Assembly: GCA_900544675.1 (NCBI GenBank)
Contig: UQVZ01000044.1
Coordinates: forward strand, 1-25,234
Length of the DNA stretch: 25,234 nucleotides
From: an uncultured Bacteroides sp.
GTDB taxonomy: Bacteria; Bacteroidota; Bacteroidia; Bacteroidales; Bacteroidaceae
Direction of reading: 5' to 3'
Translations under genes and position numbers: made by a program
Shown here: positions 1 to 8,588 of the stretch, piece by piece
How the letters are laid out: each line of letters begins with the position of its first letter
Position numbering within the stretch: position 1 is the first letter of the stretch
The notes under the pieces: model-generated
The model's database searches: none
What the model was told of the DNA's origin: nothing
Seen by the model: only the letters and a program-made list of their open reading frames with translations

Positions 1-1
1 T

Positions 2-175
2 GGCAGCGTTTATACTTACACTTACCAACTGAAAGATTATGAAACCATGTACGATAACAGACCTATGATAGTCTCTAAATTTGAGTTGGTGAAAGCTGAT
101 ATAACGGACTATGAAGGGCATAGAGTTTATCAACGAAAAGGAAACAAATTAGAAAGACTATCAAGCATGCGGTAG
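2..175 (+). CDS. 3' end of an unrecognised protein (partial)
   Basis: The second reading frame is open from the window edge to a TAG at 173-175 and encodes about 57 residues ending ...NKLERLSSMR; the other two plus frames close within about 42 bases. The fragment is polar, with many Tyr, Asp and Lys, and shows no membrane segment or motif I recognise. The start and most of the gene lie outside the window, so no function is proposed. Base composition is AT-rich like the next two genes, and a two-tier hairpin begins at the stop codon. It could also be the tail of a decayed gene. Confidence 0.55.
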   Translation, partial: GSVYTYTYQLKDYETMYDNRPMIVSKFELVKADITDYEGHRVYQRKGNKLERLSSMR

Positions 176-222
176 AAAATTCTGAAAAAGACACTCTTAT
201 GTGTCAGCCGATAATTTTCTAC
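172..222 (+). terminator. Two-tier hairpin straddling a stop codon
   Basis: Outer arms GTAGAAAATT (172-181) and AATTTTCTAC (213-222) are perfect 10-bp complements. Nested inside are GACAC (190-194) and GTGTC (201-205) around a 6-nt loop. The outer arm includes the TAG stop of the upstream partial gene. There is no long T tract afterwards, so this may be a non-canonical terminator or 3'-end stabiliser rather than a textbook intrinsic terminator. Confidence 0.45.
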
Positions 223-273
223 TTACTCGAAATCTATTTTATATGGTGAATCAGAAAAAAGTACCACCTATTA

Positions 274-322
274 AAAAAACGCTTTTATTCTATATTCCAG
301 CAATTAAAATATGGCGTTTTTT
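274..322. repeat. Inverted repeat in AT-rich gap
   Basis: AAAAAACGC (274-282) and GCGTTTTTT (314-322) are perfect 9-bp complements separated by 31 nt of AT-rich sequence that can extend the pairing weakly. The right arm runs into a T-rich stretch, so it could terminate transcription from the left. Nothing else is evident between 223 and 381. Confidence 0.35.
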
Positions 323-381
323 CATGTGTTTAGAAATATCTGAATAAGATACACTTATGCGCTTGATTTTCTTATTATTAG

Positions 382-412
382 TTGCATAGTCGAACTAAAA
401 TTACTAACTTTA
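382..412 (+). promoter_or_regulatory. Candidate Bacteroidetes promoter
   Basis: TTG at 382-384, a 20-base spacer, then TAACTTTA at 405-412, which differs from the TAnnTTTG -7 consensus only at the last base. The predicted transcription start, about 416, would leave a leader of roughly 16 nt before the 215-residue gene. Confidence 0.4.
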
Positions 413-431
413 CATTGAGATAATAAACATA

Positions 432-1079
432 TTGATAACCACTTTTCGGAATAGCTACGAGTTAAATCAAGTAAACCGTAGGTATATTCACTTTCTAATT
501 ATACATCACATGATTCCACAAGAATTTTACAAAAAACGTTGTCCGCTTTATATTGCTGATTTCAAAACAGAAATATACGATTTAGTTCCTCAAAAGCCAG
601 CATATAAAATAGATATAAAAACTGTTGAGAACAATGGGAATTACACTTACTATTATAAAATATTTGGATTAAACGGAATACTACTAACAATCAATGGGTG
701 GACTTTAAGGAACGCATCTTTTCATAAAAGTTGGAATGTGAATTATAGACCTACAATAAATATAACAGACCCACAAGGAGCACGATTAGATGATTACGAG
801 TTACCAGAGCCATATTATAAGACAGAAAAAAATATTGGTGGAGAGATTGAAAACAGATTAAGAGAAACATTTATGTTTATGCAATATATTTCTCAATATC
901 ATAATCTTTATGACTTCAACATAGTGCATAATACATCACTTTCAAGCATTGATGATGTTATGCGTTTTTATTTAGAGTGCTTAAAGATACAAGACCGACT
1001 TCCAAGAAAAGCCTTATTCTATATTACAGATACTATCAAAAGAAATTTTGAGAGTTATCTACGAAATAAAGAGAGATAA
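432..1079 (+). CDS. Hypothetical protein, 215 residues
   Basis: I do not recognise this family. The protein is soluble-looking, without a signal peptide or membrane segment. Its first half is rich in Tyr, Asn and Ile with beta-like patterning (two Trp near residues 75-90, in NGWTLRN and SWNVNY). The C-terminal third looks helical and ends in a basic stretch (SYLRNKER). The frame begins with a TTG at 432; the first ATG is at 510 (residue 27). TTG is kept because the frame is open back to 408 and a candidate promoter sits just upstream, but a 189-residue product from 510 is possible. Strongly AT-rich codon use contrasts with the genes right of 1781 and suggests horizontal origin. It precedes an MNT nucleotidyltransferase by 71 bp and may share its transcript. 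Confidence 0.6.
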   Translation: MITTFRNSYELNQVNRRYIHFLIIHHMIPQEFYKKRCPLYIADFKTEIYDLVPQKPAYKIDIKTVENNGNYTYYYKIFGLNGILLTINGWTLRNASFHKSWNVNYRPTINITDPQGARLDDYELPEPYYKTEKNIGGEIENRLRETFMFMQYISQYHNLYDFNIVHNTSLSSIDDVMRFYLECLKIQDRLPRKALFYITDTIKRNFESYLRNKER

Positions 1080-1150
1080 AACTTTTTATGGTTTACGAAA
1101 AAACGATTTAATAAGAATGTGTCTGAAGAACAAACTGACAAGTTAAGAAT

Positions 1151-1447
1151 ATGGATAAAGAGCAAGCTATAAAATTAGCACAACGCTATAAAGCGGCAGT
1201 TGCAGAACGGTTGCCCTTAAAGGCTCTTTACCTTTATGGCTCATATAGCAAAGGCAACCAGACGGAGGACAGCGATATAGATATAGCTGTTGTCGTAGAA
1301 TACATGAGCGATAATTATTTTGAAGATACACCTTTGTTGTGGAAACTGAAACGCAAGATAAGCAATCTTATAGAGCCGGTTCTACTTACAGAAGACACGA
1401 ACAATCCTCTCTATGCTGATATTCTCAAAACGGGAATACTGATATAA
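1151..1447 (+). CDS. Minimal nucleotidyltransferase (MNT) domain protein
   Basis: A 98-residue protein that is nearly all one nucleotidyltransferase fold. The signature is visible: GSYSKGNQTEDSDID at 30-44, giving G30-S31 and the metal-binding pair D42/D44. The position usually holding the third acidic residue appears as Glu75 in NLIEPVLL, where MNT proteins commonly have Asp. Such proteins are best known as MntA-type antitoxins that AMPylate a HEPN toxin. No HEPN gene with its RX4-6H motif is visible on either side here: the upstream neighbour does not show it and downstream is a non-coding gap. It is therefore an orphan, or paired with something unrecognised (possibly the 215-residue protein). 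Family assignment is firm; the biological role is not. Confidence 0.8.
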   Translation: MDKEQAIKLAQRYKAAVAERLPLKALYLYGSYSKGNQTEDSDIDIAVVVEYMSDNYFEDTPLLWKLKRKISNLIEPVLLTEDTNNPLYADILKTGILI

Positions 1448-1588
1448 AAGCAGGAATCACTTATCAAAGTAAATACCTTATCATAAAAATTATACCATCT
1501 CTCAATATACAGGGTGGAGTTATCGTTTATGATATTTAGTGAATCAAATAGCCAGCTACCCTGGTAAATCTGGTAAAATGGTAAGAAT

Positions 1589-1630
1589 AAAGGGGCATAA
1601 ATAGCCTCTACTACCCCTCTTCTCCCCTTT
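1589..1630 (+). terminator. Possible terminator hairpin after the MNT gene
   Basis: AAAGGGG (1589-1595) can pair with CCCCTTT (1624-1630); a competing shorter pairing uses CCCCT at 1614-1618. The region 1605-1636 is pyrimidine-rich. Just before it lies a short 9-base direct repeat, CTGGTAAAT/CTGGTAAAA (1561-1578). The rest of the 333-bp gap 1448-1780 shows only the promoter described next and no gene remnant I can identify. Confidence 0.3.
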
Positions 1631-1702
1631 CTTCCTACAGTCTACAAGCAAAAAGTACCATACATAGAACAGTTTTTACACATGGGGAATTTTATATTTC
1701 CA

Positions 1703-1710
1703 TACATTTG
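1703..1710 (+). promoter_or_regulatory. -7 box for the first SusC/SusD operon
   Basis: TACATTTG matches TAnnTTTG exactly; the -33 region is only a weak T-rich match. Transcription would begin near 1714, giving a leader of about 67 nt. The leader starts almost at once with a small bulged hairpin: AAC (1723-1725) plus GTGT (1729-1732) pairing with ACAC (1737-1740) plus GTT (1741-1743). Confidence 0.5.
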
Positions 1711-1780
1711 CTACTATATATTAACGATGTGTCCGCACACGTTACCTTTATTAATCTTTATTTAATATATGCGTTAGAGA

Positions 1781-4700
1781 ATGTGCAATAAGATGAAATC
1801 AATGCGTTATGTGCTACTATCCTTTTTAGTAGCGATGATATCGCTTGGCGTATCAGCGCAAAATGTGACCGTAAAAGGTACAGTGAAAGACAACACGGGA
1901 GAAACCGTAATAGGCGCTTCCGTAGTAGAAAAAGGAAATTCCACCAATGGTGCCATTACGGACCTTGACGGTAATTTCACGCTCAGTGTCCCATCCGGTG
2001 CGACGTTGGTCTTCTCGTATATCGGTATGAAGACCCAGGAAGTCGCAGTAAAAGGCCGGACAATCCTGAATATTACGATGGACGATGACTCGCAGGCTTT
2101 GGAAGAAGTGGTTGTCATTGGTTATGGTTCCGTAAGGCGAAAAGACCTGACGGGTTCCGTTGCGACTGTAGATGCCGATGTGTTGGCTGCCGTGCCGGTA
2201 GCTTCGGCTACAGAGGCGTTGACCGGTAAGATGGCCGGTGTGCAGATTACGACTACCGAAGGTTCTCCGGATGCGGAAATGAAAATCCGTGTACGTGGCG
2301 GAGGCTCCATCACGGGCGACAATACTCCTTTGTTTATTGTAGACGGATTCCCGGTAGAGTCTATTTCGGATATCCCCGCTTCTGAAATCGAAGACATCAC
2401 GGTGCTGAAAGACGCTTCTTCTACAGCTATCTACGGTTCGCGTGGTGCAAACGGTGTAATCCTCGTCACTACGAAATCGGGTAAGGAAGGAAAGGTAAGC
2501 GTCAGCTACAACGCTTATTATTCATGGAAGAAAATCGCCAAGACAATGGATGTGCTTGACCCGTACGATTACGCCAAGTGGCAATACGAGCTGGCAATGC
2601 TGAAAGACGACCTGACTTCGTATGAGCAGTACTTCGGCAGATACGAGGATATGGACATGTATCAGAACATTCCGTATAATGACTGGCAGGACCTGACCTT
2701 CGGCCGTACAGGACATACGTTCAACCATAACCTCAGCGTCAGCGGAGGTACGGACCGTATCCGCTATTCGTTCAACTATGCGCACATGAACGATAAGGCC
2801 ATCATGGAGGGTTCTAACTACAAACGTGATAACTTCAGCCTGAAGCTGAACACCAAGCCGACCAAGAACACGACTCTTGATTTCTCCATCCGTTATTCGG
2901 AAACGGATATCCGGGGCGGTGGCGCCAACGAGACAAGCAGTACGCTGGATACCGACAAGCGTCTGAAGTATTCGGTTATCTATACCCCGATACCTTTGGC
3001 AAACTTGGACGAATCGGCAGGTAGCTCGGACGATGATTTGGGTAACCTGTATCATCCGGTGACCGCCATTTGGGACAACGACCGCAAGAAAGAGCGCAAG
3101 ACACTGAACATGAACGGAAGTTTCGGTTGGGAAATCTTCAAGAACTTCAAGATTAAGACCGAATTCGGTTACGACGACTATCGGAACAATGACCAGCGTT
3201 TCTGGGGTACGACTACCTATTATATCAAGAACACACCGGCGGCTGCCAATCAAGGACATCCGGCTATCCGTATGAACAACCTGTTCCGCCATCGTTTCCG
3301 TAACACGAATACGATTAACTATGACTTTGAGAAGGTAATCAACAACAAAGACCATAGTCTGAATCTGTTGGTAGGACACGAATGGATTATCACCAAGGAG
3401 AACGAGCTGGAGAATGAAGTACACGGATTCCCCGACTGGATTTCGGCTACCGAAGCGTGGAAGCTGACGAACATTCAGGGTACTACTCCTTATAATATAG
3501 AGAATACGTTGAGCCCAGACGACAAGTTGATGTCATACTTCGGTCGTGTGAACTACAACTATAAGAGCAAATACTTGATAACGGCTACGTTCCGTGCCGA
3601 TGCTTCTTCGAAGTTCTCGGACGCTAACCGTTGGGGATTCTTCCCGTCGGCAGCTGTGGCATGGCGTATTTCTTCCGAGTCTTTCATGGAAGGCACCAAG
3701 AAGTGGCTGGATGACTTGAAGCTGCGTTTCAGCTACGGTACAGCCGGTAACAACAACATCCCGTCGGGACAGTTGGTACAGGTATACAACAGTAACACCA
3801 CATCGTGGATTAACGGATTCAACAACTATTGGGCTCCCAGCAAGACCATGGCGAACCCCGACTTGAAATGGGAAACGACCATCACGCGTAACCTCGGTTT
3901 GGACTTTACGCTGTTGGGCGGTAAATTGAACGGTACCATCGAGGCGTATTTGAATACGACCAAGGACTTGCTGATAAACTTCCCGGTGAGCGGAACAGGT
4001 TATGATACGCAATACCGCAACATGGGTGAGACTCAGAACAAGGGTATCGAAGCTACCATCAACTGGACCATCGTGAACAAGAAGAACTGGGGCATCAGCC
4101 TGAATGCCAACATCGGTTTCAACAAGAACGAAATCAAGGACCTTGGTATCATGCAGGACTTCGGTCAGGACACCAGCTGGGCTTCTTCGGAAATCGGTCA
4201 GGACTTCTGGATTGCCAAGGGCGGTTCGGTAGGTCAGATGCTGGGATACCGTTCAGACGGCCGTTACGAAGTGAGCGACTTCGTAGGCTATGACGCCGCT
4301 TCGGAAACCTGGATACTGAAAGAAGGTGTAACCGACTGTACCGGTGTGGTAGGTACCTTGCGTCCGGGTATGATGAAGCTGAAAGACCTAAGTGGCGACG
4401 GTGTGGTAACGGGAGGTTATGAAGACCGCGAAATCATCGGCGACGCCAACCCGGTAGCTACCGGAGGTTTCGGCATCAACGCCCGTGCATACGGTTTCGA
4501 CTTGAGCGCGAACTTCAACTTCAGTATCGGAAACGATATTTACAATGCCAACAAGATTGAGTATACCATGACGAGTAAGTACCAGTACCGTAACATGATT
4601 ACTGAAATGGCTGACGGAAAACGCTGGACCAACCTGAATGCGGACGGCACTATCTGTAACGACCCGGAACAGCTGGCAGCCATGAACGCCAATACCACCA

Positions 4701-4999
4701 TGTGGTCTCCGATGACCCAACGCATGGTGTTCAGCGACTGGGCGGTAGAAGACGGTTCGTTCCTGCGTCTGAATACGCTGACCTTGGGTTACACCTTGCC
4801 CGAATCGTTGATGAGCAAAGTGCATATCAAGAACCTGCGTTTCTACGTGACCGCTTACAATGTATTCTGCCTGACCGGTTATTCGGGCTTCGATCCTGAA
4901 GTGTCTACCGCGTTGCAGACGAACCTGACTCCGGGTGTAGACTACTCGGCTTATCCCAAGAGCCGCCAGTTCGTCATTGGTGTTAACTTGAATTTCTAA
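1781..4999 (+). CDS. SusC/RagA-family TonB-linked outer-membrane transporter
   Basis: A 1072-residue TonB-dependent transporter that, in this family, forms a 22-strand barrel with a SusD lid and imports oligosaccharides or peptides using TonB energy. Visible parts in order: signal peptide with likely cleavage after VSA (residue 26); a carboxypeptidase-regulatory-like domain at about 30-105; the TonB-box region LEEVVVIGYG at 107-116; a plug with the typical FIVDGFPV...LKDASSTAIYGSRGANGVILVTTKSG type of sequence at about 182-235 (shown here broken up); a long barrel; and a C-terminal Phe (NLNF). Length is normal for SusC. Met5 and Met8 are alternative starts. The SusD gene follows after 20 bp. 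The substrate cannot be read from the sequence; the linked beta-helix lipoprotein hints at a plant or algal polysaccharide, which is inference only. Confidence 0.95.
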   Translation: MCNKMKSMRYVLLSFLVAMISLGVSAQNVTVKGTVKDNTGETVIGASVVEKGNSTNGAITDLDGNFTLSVPSGATLVFSYIGMKTQEVAVKGRTILNITMDDDSQALEEVVVIGYGSVRRKDLTGSVATVDADVLAAVPVASATEALTGKMAGVQITTTEGSPDAEMKIRVRGGGSITGDNTPLFIVDGFPVESISDIPASEIEDITVLKDASSTAIYGSRGANGVILVTTKSGKEGKVSVSYNAYYSWKKIAKTMDVLDPYDYAKWQYELAMLKDDLTSYEQYFGRYEDMDMYQNIPYNDWQDLTFGRTGHTFNHNLSVSGGTDRIRYSFNYAHMNDKAIMEGSNYKRDNFSLKLNTKPTKNTTLDFSIRYSETDIRGGGANETSSTLDTDKRLKYSVIYTPIPLANLDESAGSSDDDLGNLYHPVTAIWDNDRKKERKTLNMNGSFGWEIFKNFKIKTEFGYDDYRNNDQRFWGTTTYYIKNTPAAANQGHPAIRMNNLFRHRFRNTNTINYDFEKVINNKDHSLNLLVGHEWIITKENELENEVHGFPDWISATEAWKLTNIQGTTPYNIENTLSPDDKLMSYFGRVNYNYKSKYLITATFRADASSKFSDANRWGFFPSAAVAWRISSESFMEGTKKWLDDLKLRFSYGTAGNNNIPSGQLVQVYNSNTTSWINGFNNYWAPSKTMANPDLKWETTITRNLGLDFTLLGGKLNGTIEAYLNTTKDLLINFPVSGTGYDTQYRNMGETQNKGIEATINWTIVNKKNWGISLNANIGFNKNEIKDLGIMQDFGQDTSWASSEIGQDFWIAKGGSVGQMLGYRSDGRYEVSDFVGYDAASETWILKEGVTDCTGVVGTLRPGMMKLKDLSGDGVVTGGYEDREIIGDANPVATGGFGINARAYGFDLSANFNFSIGNDIYNANKIEYTMTSKYQYRNMITEMADGKRWTNLNADGTICNDPEQLAAMNANTTMWSPMTQRMVFSDWAVEDGSFLRLNTLTLGYTLPESLMSKVHIKNLRFYVTAYNVFCLTGYSGFDPEVSTALQTNLTPGVDYSAYPKSRQFVIGVNLNF

Positions 5000-5019
5000 A
5001 TCCGTAAAATACTGACAAC

Positions 5020-6885
5020 ATGAAAAAATTATTCTATATACCTCTATTAGCATTATCGTTGACCGGCGGCATGGCTTCTTGCGATATGGAAGCCCCATCA
5101 CAGTCTTCCATGGATGCTTCTCTTATCTTCTCGCAATATGCGATGGCTGAAGCGGCTGTTATGGGTATTCATCAGTCGTTTGGAGAGACGAACTCCTACC
5201 GTGGACGTTACCTGCCTTATTATGGCATCAACTCGGATGTGGAATGGATTAACGGTCTGGAGGCAAGCGGCATCAACGACGGCGGAAAGAACGACCTTGC
5301 CACGTATAACGCCCAGGCTTCCAATTCGCAGATGAATACAGACAACAATGCGTACGCTAAGTTTTATGAAGGCATCGAGCGTGCCAACAAGGCCATCGAA
5401 GGCATACGGGCATACGGCAATTATGAAAACGACCCCGATATGGCTCACTTACTGGGCGAGGCATTGACATTGAGAGCCGTTATCTACCTCGACCTGATTA
5501 AGGGCTGGGGAGATGTGCCGGCACGTTTTGAGCCGATTACTTCGGAAACCATGTACCTGCCCCGGACAGACCGGGATGAAATCTACAAGCAGTTGCTGGC
5601 AGACTTGCTGGAAGCTGAAGACTATGTTTACTGGGCCGGTGAATCTACTATTACTCAAACGACGGAGCGTGTGAGCAAGGCATTCGTGAAATCCCTTCGT
5701 GCCCGCATCGCGCTCTATGCCGGCGGATACAGCCAGCGTGCGGACGGTATCCGTCTGAGCAACGACCCCGAACTGGACCGTACAGCCATGTACACCATTG
5801 CCCGCGATGAGTGTCTGGATGTGATTGCCCGTTATCCGAATCTGTCTACTTTGGCTTTCAAGGATAATTTCACCAATCTTTGTCAGGATGTGGTTACAGC
5901 CGGTCAGGAATCCATTTGGGAAATCCCGTTCTCGGAAGGCCGCGGACGTATGCTTTACACCTTGGGTGTAAGACATCAGGCGAAAGACCAATATACGCAA
6001 CAGGCGCAAGGAGGCGTGAACGGCCCTCTGCCTACGTTGTTCTACGATTATGATGTGGATGATATCCGGCGCAACATCACGTGCGCTCCTTTCAACTGGT
6101 CGCAGACCTTGACCAACGGACGCAGCTCGCAGGAGCTCGCTTCGTTGAAGAGATGGAACTTCGGCAAATTGCGTTACGAATGGATGAGCCGTATCGTCAC
6201 TTCCACCAACGATGACGGTGTGAACTGGCAATACATGCGTCTGGCAGATGTCTATCTGATGGCAGCCGAGGCAATCAATGAGCTGGATGGTCCGGCGAAT
6301 GCCGCCCAATACATGCGCGCCGTCTTAGACCGGGCTTTGCCTTCGGATAAAGTATCGGCTTATATGAGTACGGCTACGGCAAGCAAGGATGCCTTTTTCA
6401 ATGCCGTTGTAGAACAACGCGGGCTGGAACTTGCCGGCGAATCGTTGCGGAAAGCCGACTTAATCCGTTGGAACCTGCTGAAGACCAAATTGGACGAAGC
6501 CAAGACCAAGATGAAGCAGCTGGCACGCCGCGAAGGCAAATACGCAGGCTTGATAGATAAAGTCTATTATTACCAGACTACGGTGAGCGACGCTGATGCA
6601 AACAGTGTGCTGAGCACGATTCCGGCAGGAGCTTATACCTCAGTGGAATCCATCGGAGGCATGACCGACATCTTTGTCATTTACGGTTTGAATTACGGCG
6701 ATACGGAAGCTGTGGGCGACGAACTGCTGAACCAGGGTTATACCAGCACGACATGGATTTCTACAGACAAGCTGGAGGATTCCAAGATTGACGTGCTTTA
6801 TGTGAACAATCCTGACGAAAACCAGTATTGGCCCATCTGGCAGATATTCATCGACAACAGTAACGGAATGTTAACGAACGACTAA
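5020..6885 (+). CDS. SusD/RagB-family surface lipoprotein
   Basis: A 621-residue nutrient-binding lipoprotein expected to sit as a lid on the SusC barrel encoded just upstream. The lipoprotein signal ends GGMASC, with Cys21 followed by DMEAPS; acidic residues just after the Cys are typical of Bacteroides surface export. Helical TPR-like SusD hallmarks are present: GEALTLRAVIYLDLIKGWGD (about 146-165), the RLADVYLMAAEAINEL helix (about 407-422) and the C-terminal QRGLELAGESLRKADLIRW segment (about 466-484). It is somewhat longer than many SusD proteins (about 500-600), with extra sequence after about residue 500 that may decorate the binding face. It is 20 bp from the SusC gene and 13 bp from the next gene, so one operon. 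Confidence 0.95.
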   Translation: MKKLFYIPLLALSLTGGMASCDMEAPSQSSMDASLIFSQYAMAEAAVMGIHQSFGETNSYRGRYLPYYGINSDVEWINGLEASGINDGGKNDLATYNAQASNSQMNTDNNAYAKFYEGIERANKAIEGIRAYGNYENDPDMAHLLGEALTLRAVIYLDLIKGWGDVPARFEPITSETMYLPRTDRDEIYKQLLADLLEAEDYVYWAGESTITQTTERVSKAFVKSLRARIALYAGGYSQRADGIRLSNDPELDRTAMYTIARDECLDVIARYPNLSTLAFKDNFTNLCQDVVTAGQESIWEIPFSEGRGRMLYTLGVRHQAKDQYTQQAQGGVNGPLPTLFYDYDVDDIRRNITCAPFNWSQTLTNGRSSQELASLKRWNFGKLRYEWMSRIVTSTNDDGVNWQYMRLADVYLMAAEAINELDGPANAAQYMRAVLDRALPSDKVSAYMSTATASKDAFFNAVVEQRGLELAGESLRKADLIRWNLLKTKLDEAKTKMKQLARREGKYAGLIDKVYYYQTTVSDADANSVLSTIPAGAYTSVESIGGMTDIFVIYGLNYGDTEAVGDELLNQGYTSTTWISTDKLEDSKIDVLYVNNPDENQYWPIWQIFIDNSNGMLTND

Positions 6886-6898
6886 ATACCACCATATT

Positions 6899-8482
6899 AT
6901 GAATAAATTGAAAAAATATATCTATATGTTAGGGGTTGCGTTGGTTGCCCTTGCTACGACCGCTTGCGAAGACCAAAGCGAAGAAGTGTTGAGTATCGAC
7001 TATAGCCGTTACTTTGCCCCCATTAACCTGGACGCGAGAGTAGTGAACCGCACCTCTGTCCGCCTGACCTGGACTCCCAGCCAAGGCGCGACAAGCTATA
7101 ACATCGAATTGTTTGCCAATGACAGCCTTACCTTTGCAGGCACGGCGGCATTGAGCTTTACCGGCATTACGGCAGATGACCTTCCTTATGTGATATCGGG
7201 CCTGGAAGGCGAGACCAAATATTCGGCACGTGTACAGGCGGTAGGAGAGGACGAGAGCAAGGCATCCAAGTGGAGTGGCATCTATTTTAAGACCGATGCC
7301 GAACAAATCCTGGAAACTGTGACCGAAGCCGACCTTACTTATAACTCGGTTACCTTGCGTTGGCCGGCAGGAGAAACAGCTACCGAAATCGTCTTGACTC
7401 CGGGAGATGTTCCGGCACATACGGTTACGGCAGAAGAAATAGCAGCCGGACAGGCCACCATTACCGGTCTGAAGGCTGAGACGGAATATACCGCGAAACT
7501 GATGAGTGGTACCAGAACACGTGGAACACAAACCTTCACCACCCTGGTAGACCTGGCAGGTGCCATTGCCATCGAGCCGGAAGACGACTTTGTAGCCATC
7601 CTGGAAGGTGCTCAAGACGGTGATGCCTTTGCATTCTATCCGGGTACGTATACTGTACCGAGTGAAGAAGGAGGAGTAGGCAAGCTGAACATCAGCGCCA
7701 GCATTGAAATCAAGGCCGTACGCCCGAGCGACCGTCCGGTCATCAATGGCTGCATCACGCTGAATAACGGAGCATCGTTGAGCTTGAGCCAGATTGTTCT
7801 GGACGGTACAGGTACCGACGGAAGCCAGGCATTCGACTATAAAGATGCCGGAACTTACGATAAGCTGATTGTGAGCGATTGTGAAATCCGCAATTACGTG
7901 AAAGGCTTCTATTATGTCAATGTAGCCGCCTCGATCAATGAAATCACGATTGACAACTGCTTGATTCATGCGATAGAATGTAGCGGCGGTGATATGTTCG
8001 ATAGCCGCAAGGGATACATTGCAGCGTTGAACATCACGAACAGCACCATCTGGAACAGTTGTGCCGAACGTGACTTCATCCGCTACGATGATGCTTCGGG
8101 CGACTTTGCCGGTGCCGCTCCGGTTATTAAAGTAGACCATTGTACCATCGATGGCGTAAGCAATGACAGCAGTCGCCGTTTGCTTTACGTACGCTTTGCA
8201 GGCAACAGCATTACGTTTACAAACAACATGGTGTCTAACATGCCGAACTGCGGCAGAGGATTCTCGGATAACAGCAATACCGCCGAGCCGACATTCGATA
8301 ACAACAATTACTTCAACACGAAGAATCTGGTATCGGAAGGTGGAGATGAAAAGGCTAAGTTCTTCGATACAGACGGCACAACGCTTGATCCGGGTTATGC
8401 CGATGCGGCTAACGGTGACTTTACGTTGAGTCAGGAAGATTTGATTTACAACCAGGTAGGCGATCCTCGTTGGTTTCAATAA
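6899..8482 (+). CDS. Surface lipoprotein: two Fn3-like domains plus a beta-helix (DUF4957/DUF5123 type)
   Basis: A 527-residue lipoprotein; the signal ends ATTAC with Cys23, followed by EDQSEE, an acidic surface-export-like tail. Two fibronectin-III-like domains follow (about 36-132 and 138-215; patterns such as VRLTWTPSQGATSYNIE and VTLRWPAGETATEI). From about 230 to the end there are repeated short strands with Asn/Asp turns (ITLNNGASLSLSQIVLDG, LIVSDCEIRNY, ITIDNCLIHAIE, LNITNSTIWN, IKVDHCTIDGV), as in right-handed beta-helices of the DUF4957/DUF5123 type. Such proteins often occupy the SusE-like place after SusC/SusD. The fold resembles polysaccharide lyases, but I see no clear catalytic set, so binding is a safer guess than cleavage. 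It is the last gene before a terminator. Confidence 0.85.
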   Translation: MNKLKKYIYMLGVALVALATTACEDQSEEVLSIDYSRYFAPINLDARVVNRTSVRLTWTPSQGATSYNIELFANDSLTFAGTAALSFTGITADDLPYVISGLEGETKYSARVQAVGEDESKASKWSGIYFKTDAEQILETVTEADLTYNSVTLRWPAGETATEIVLTPGDVPAHTVTAEEIAAGQATITGLKAETEYTAKLMSGTRTRGTQTFTTLVDLAGAIAIEPEDDFVAILEGAQDGDAFAFYPGTYTVPSEEGGVGKLNISASIEIKAVRPSDRPVINGCITLNNGASLSLSQIVLDGTGTDGSQAFDYKDAGTYDKLIVSDCEIRNYVKGFYYVNVAASINEITIDNCLIHAIECSGGDMFDSRKGYIAALNITNSTIWNSCAERDFIRYDDASGDFAGAAPVIKVDHCTIDGVSNDSSRRLLYVRFAGNSITFTNNMVSNMPNCGRGFSDNSNTAEPTFDNNNYFNTKNLVSEGGDEKAKFFDTDGTTLDPGYADAANGDFTLSQEDLIYNQVGDPRWFQ

Positions 8483-8517
8483 GTAATAGGGTCTTGTAAA
8501 ACAATTGTTTAAGGAGA

Positions 8518-8550
8518 AACGGCGGCTTCAGCGATGAGGCTGCCGTTTTT
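8518..8550 (+). terminator. Intrinsic terminator of the first SusC/SusD operon
   Basis: AACGGCGGC (8518-8526) pairs with GCTGCCGTT (8539-8547) over 9 bp with one G-U, with a 12-nt loop, and the stem runs into a T5 tract ending at 8550. It lies 35 bp after the stop of the beta-helix lipoprotein gene. Confidence 0.8.
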
Positions 8551-8588
8551 CATTGGAGCGGTCAGTTATGTTCGATGTAAGGGGCAAG

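Noticed and set aside
1448..1780. Decayed HEPN toxin gene after the MNT gene
   Set aside because: Short frames here (for example the ATG near 1530) close within a dozen codons and show no RX4-6H motif or helical pattern.
6929..8479. A 516-codon open frame on the minus strand opposite the beta-helix lipoprotein gene
   Set aside because: It is an exact antisense shadow of a well-supported gene, lacks any recognisable domain and arises from the codon bias of the plus-strand gene.
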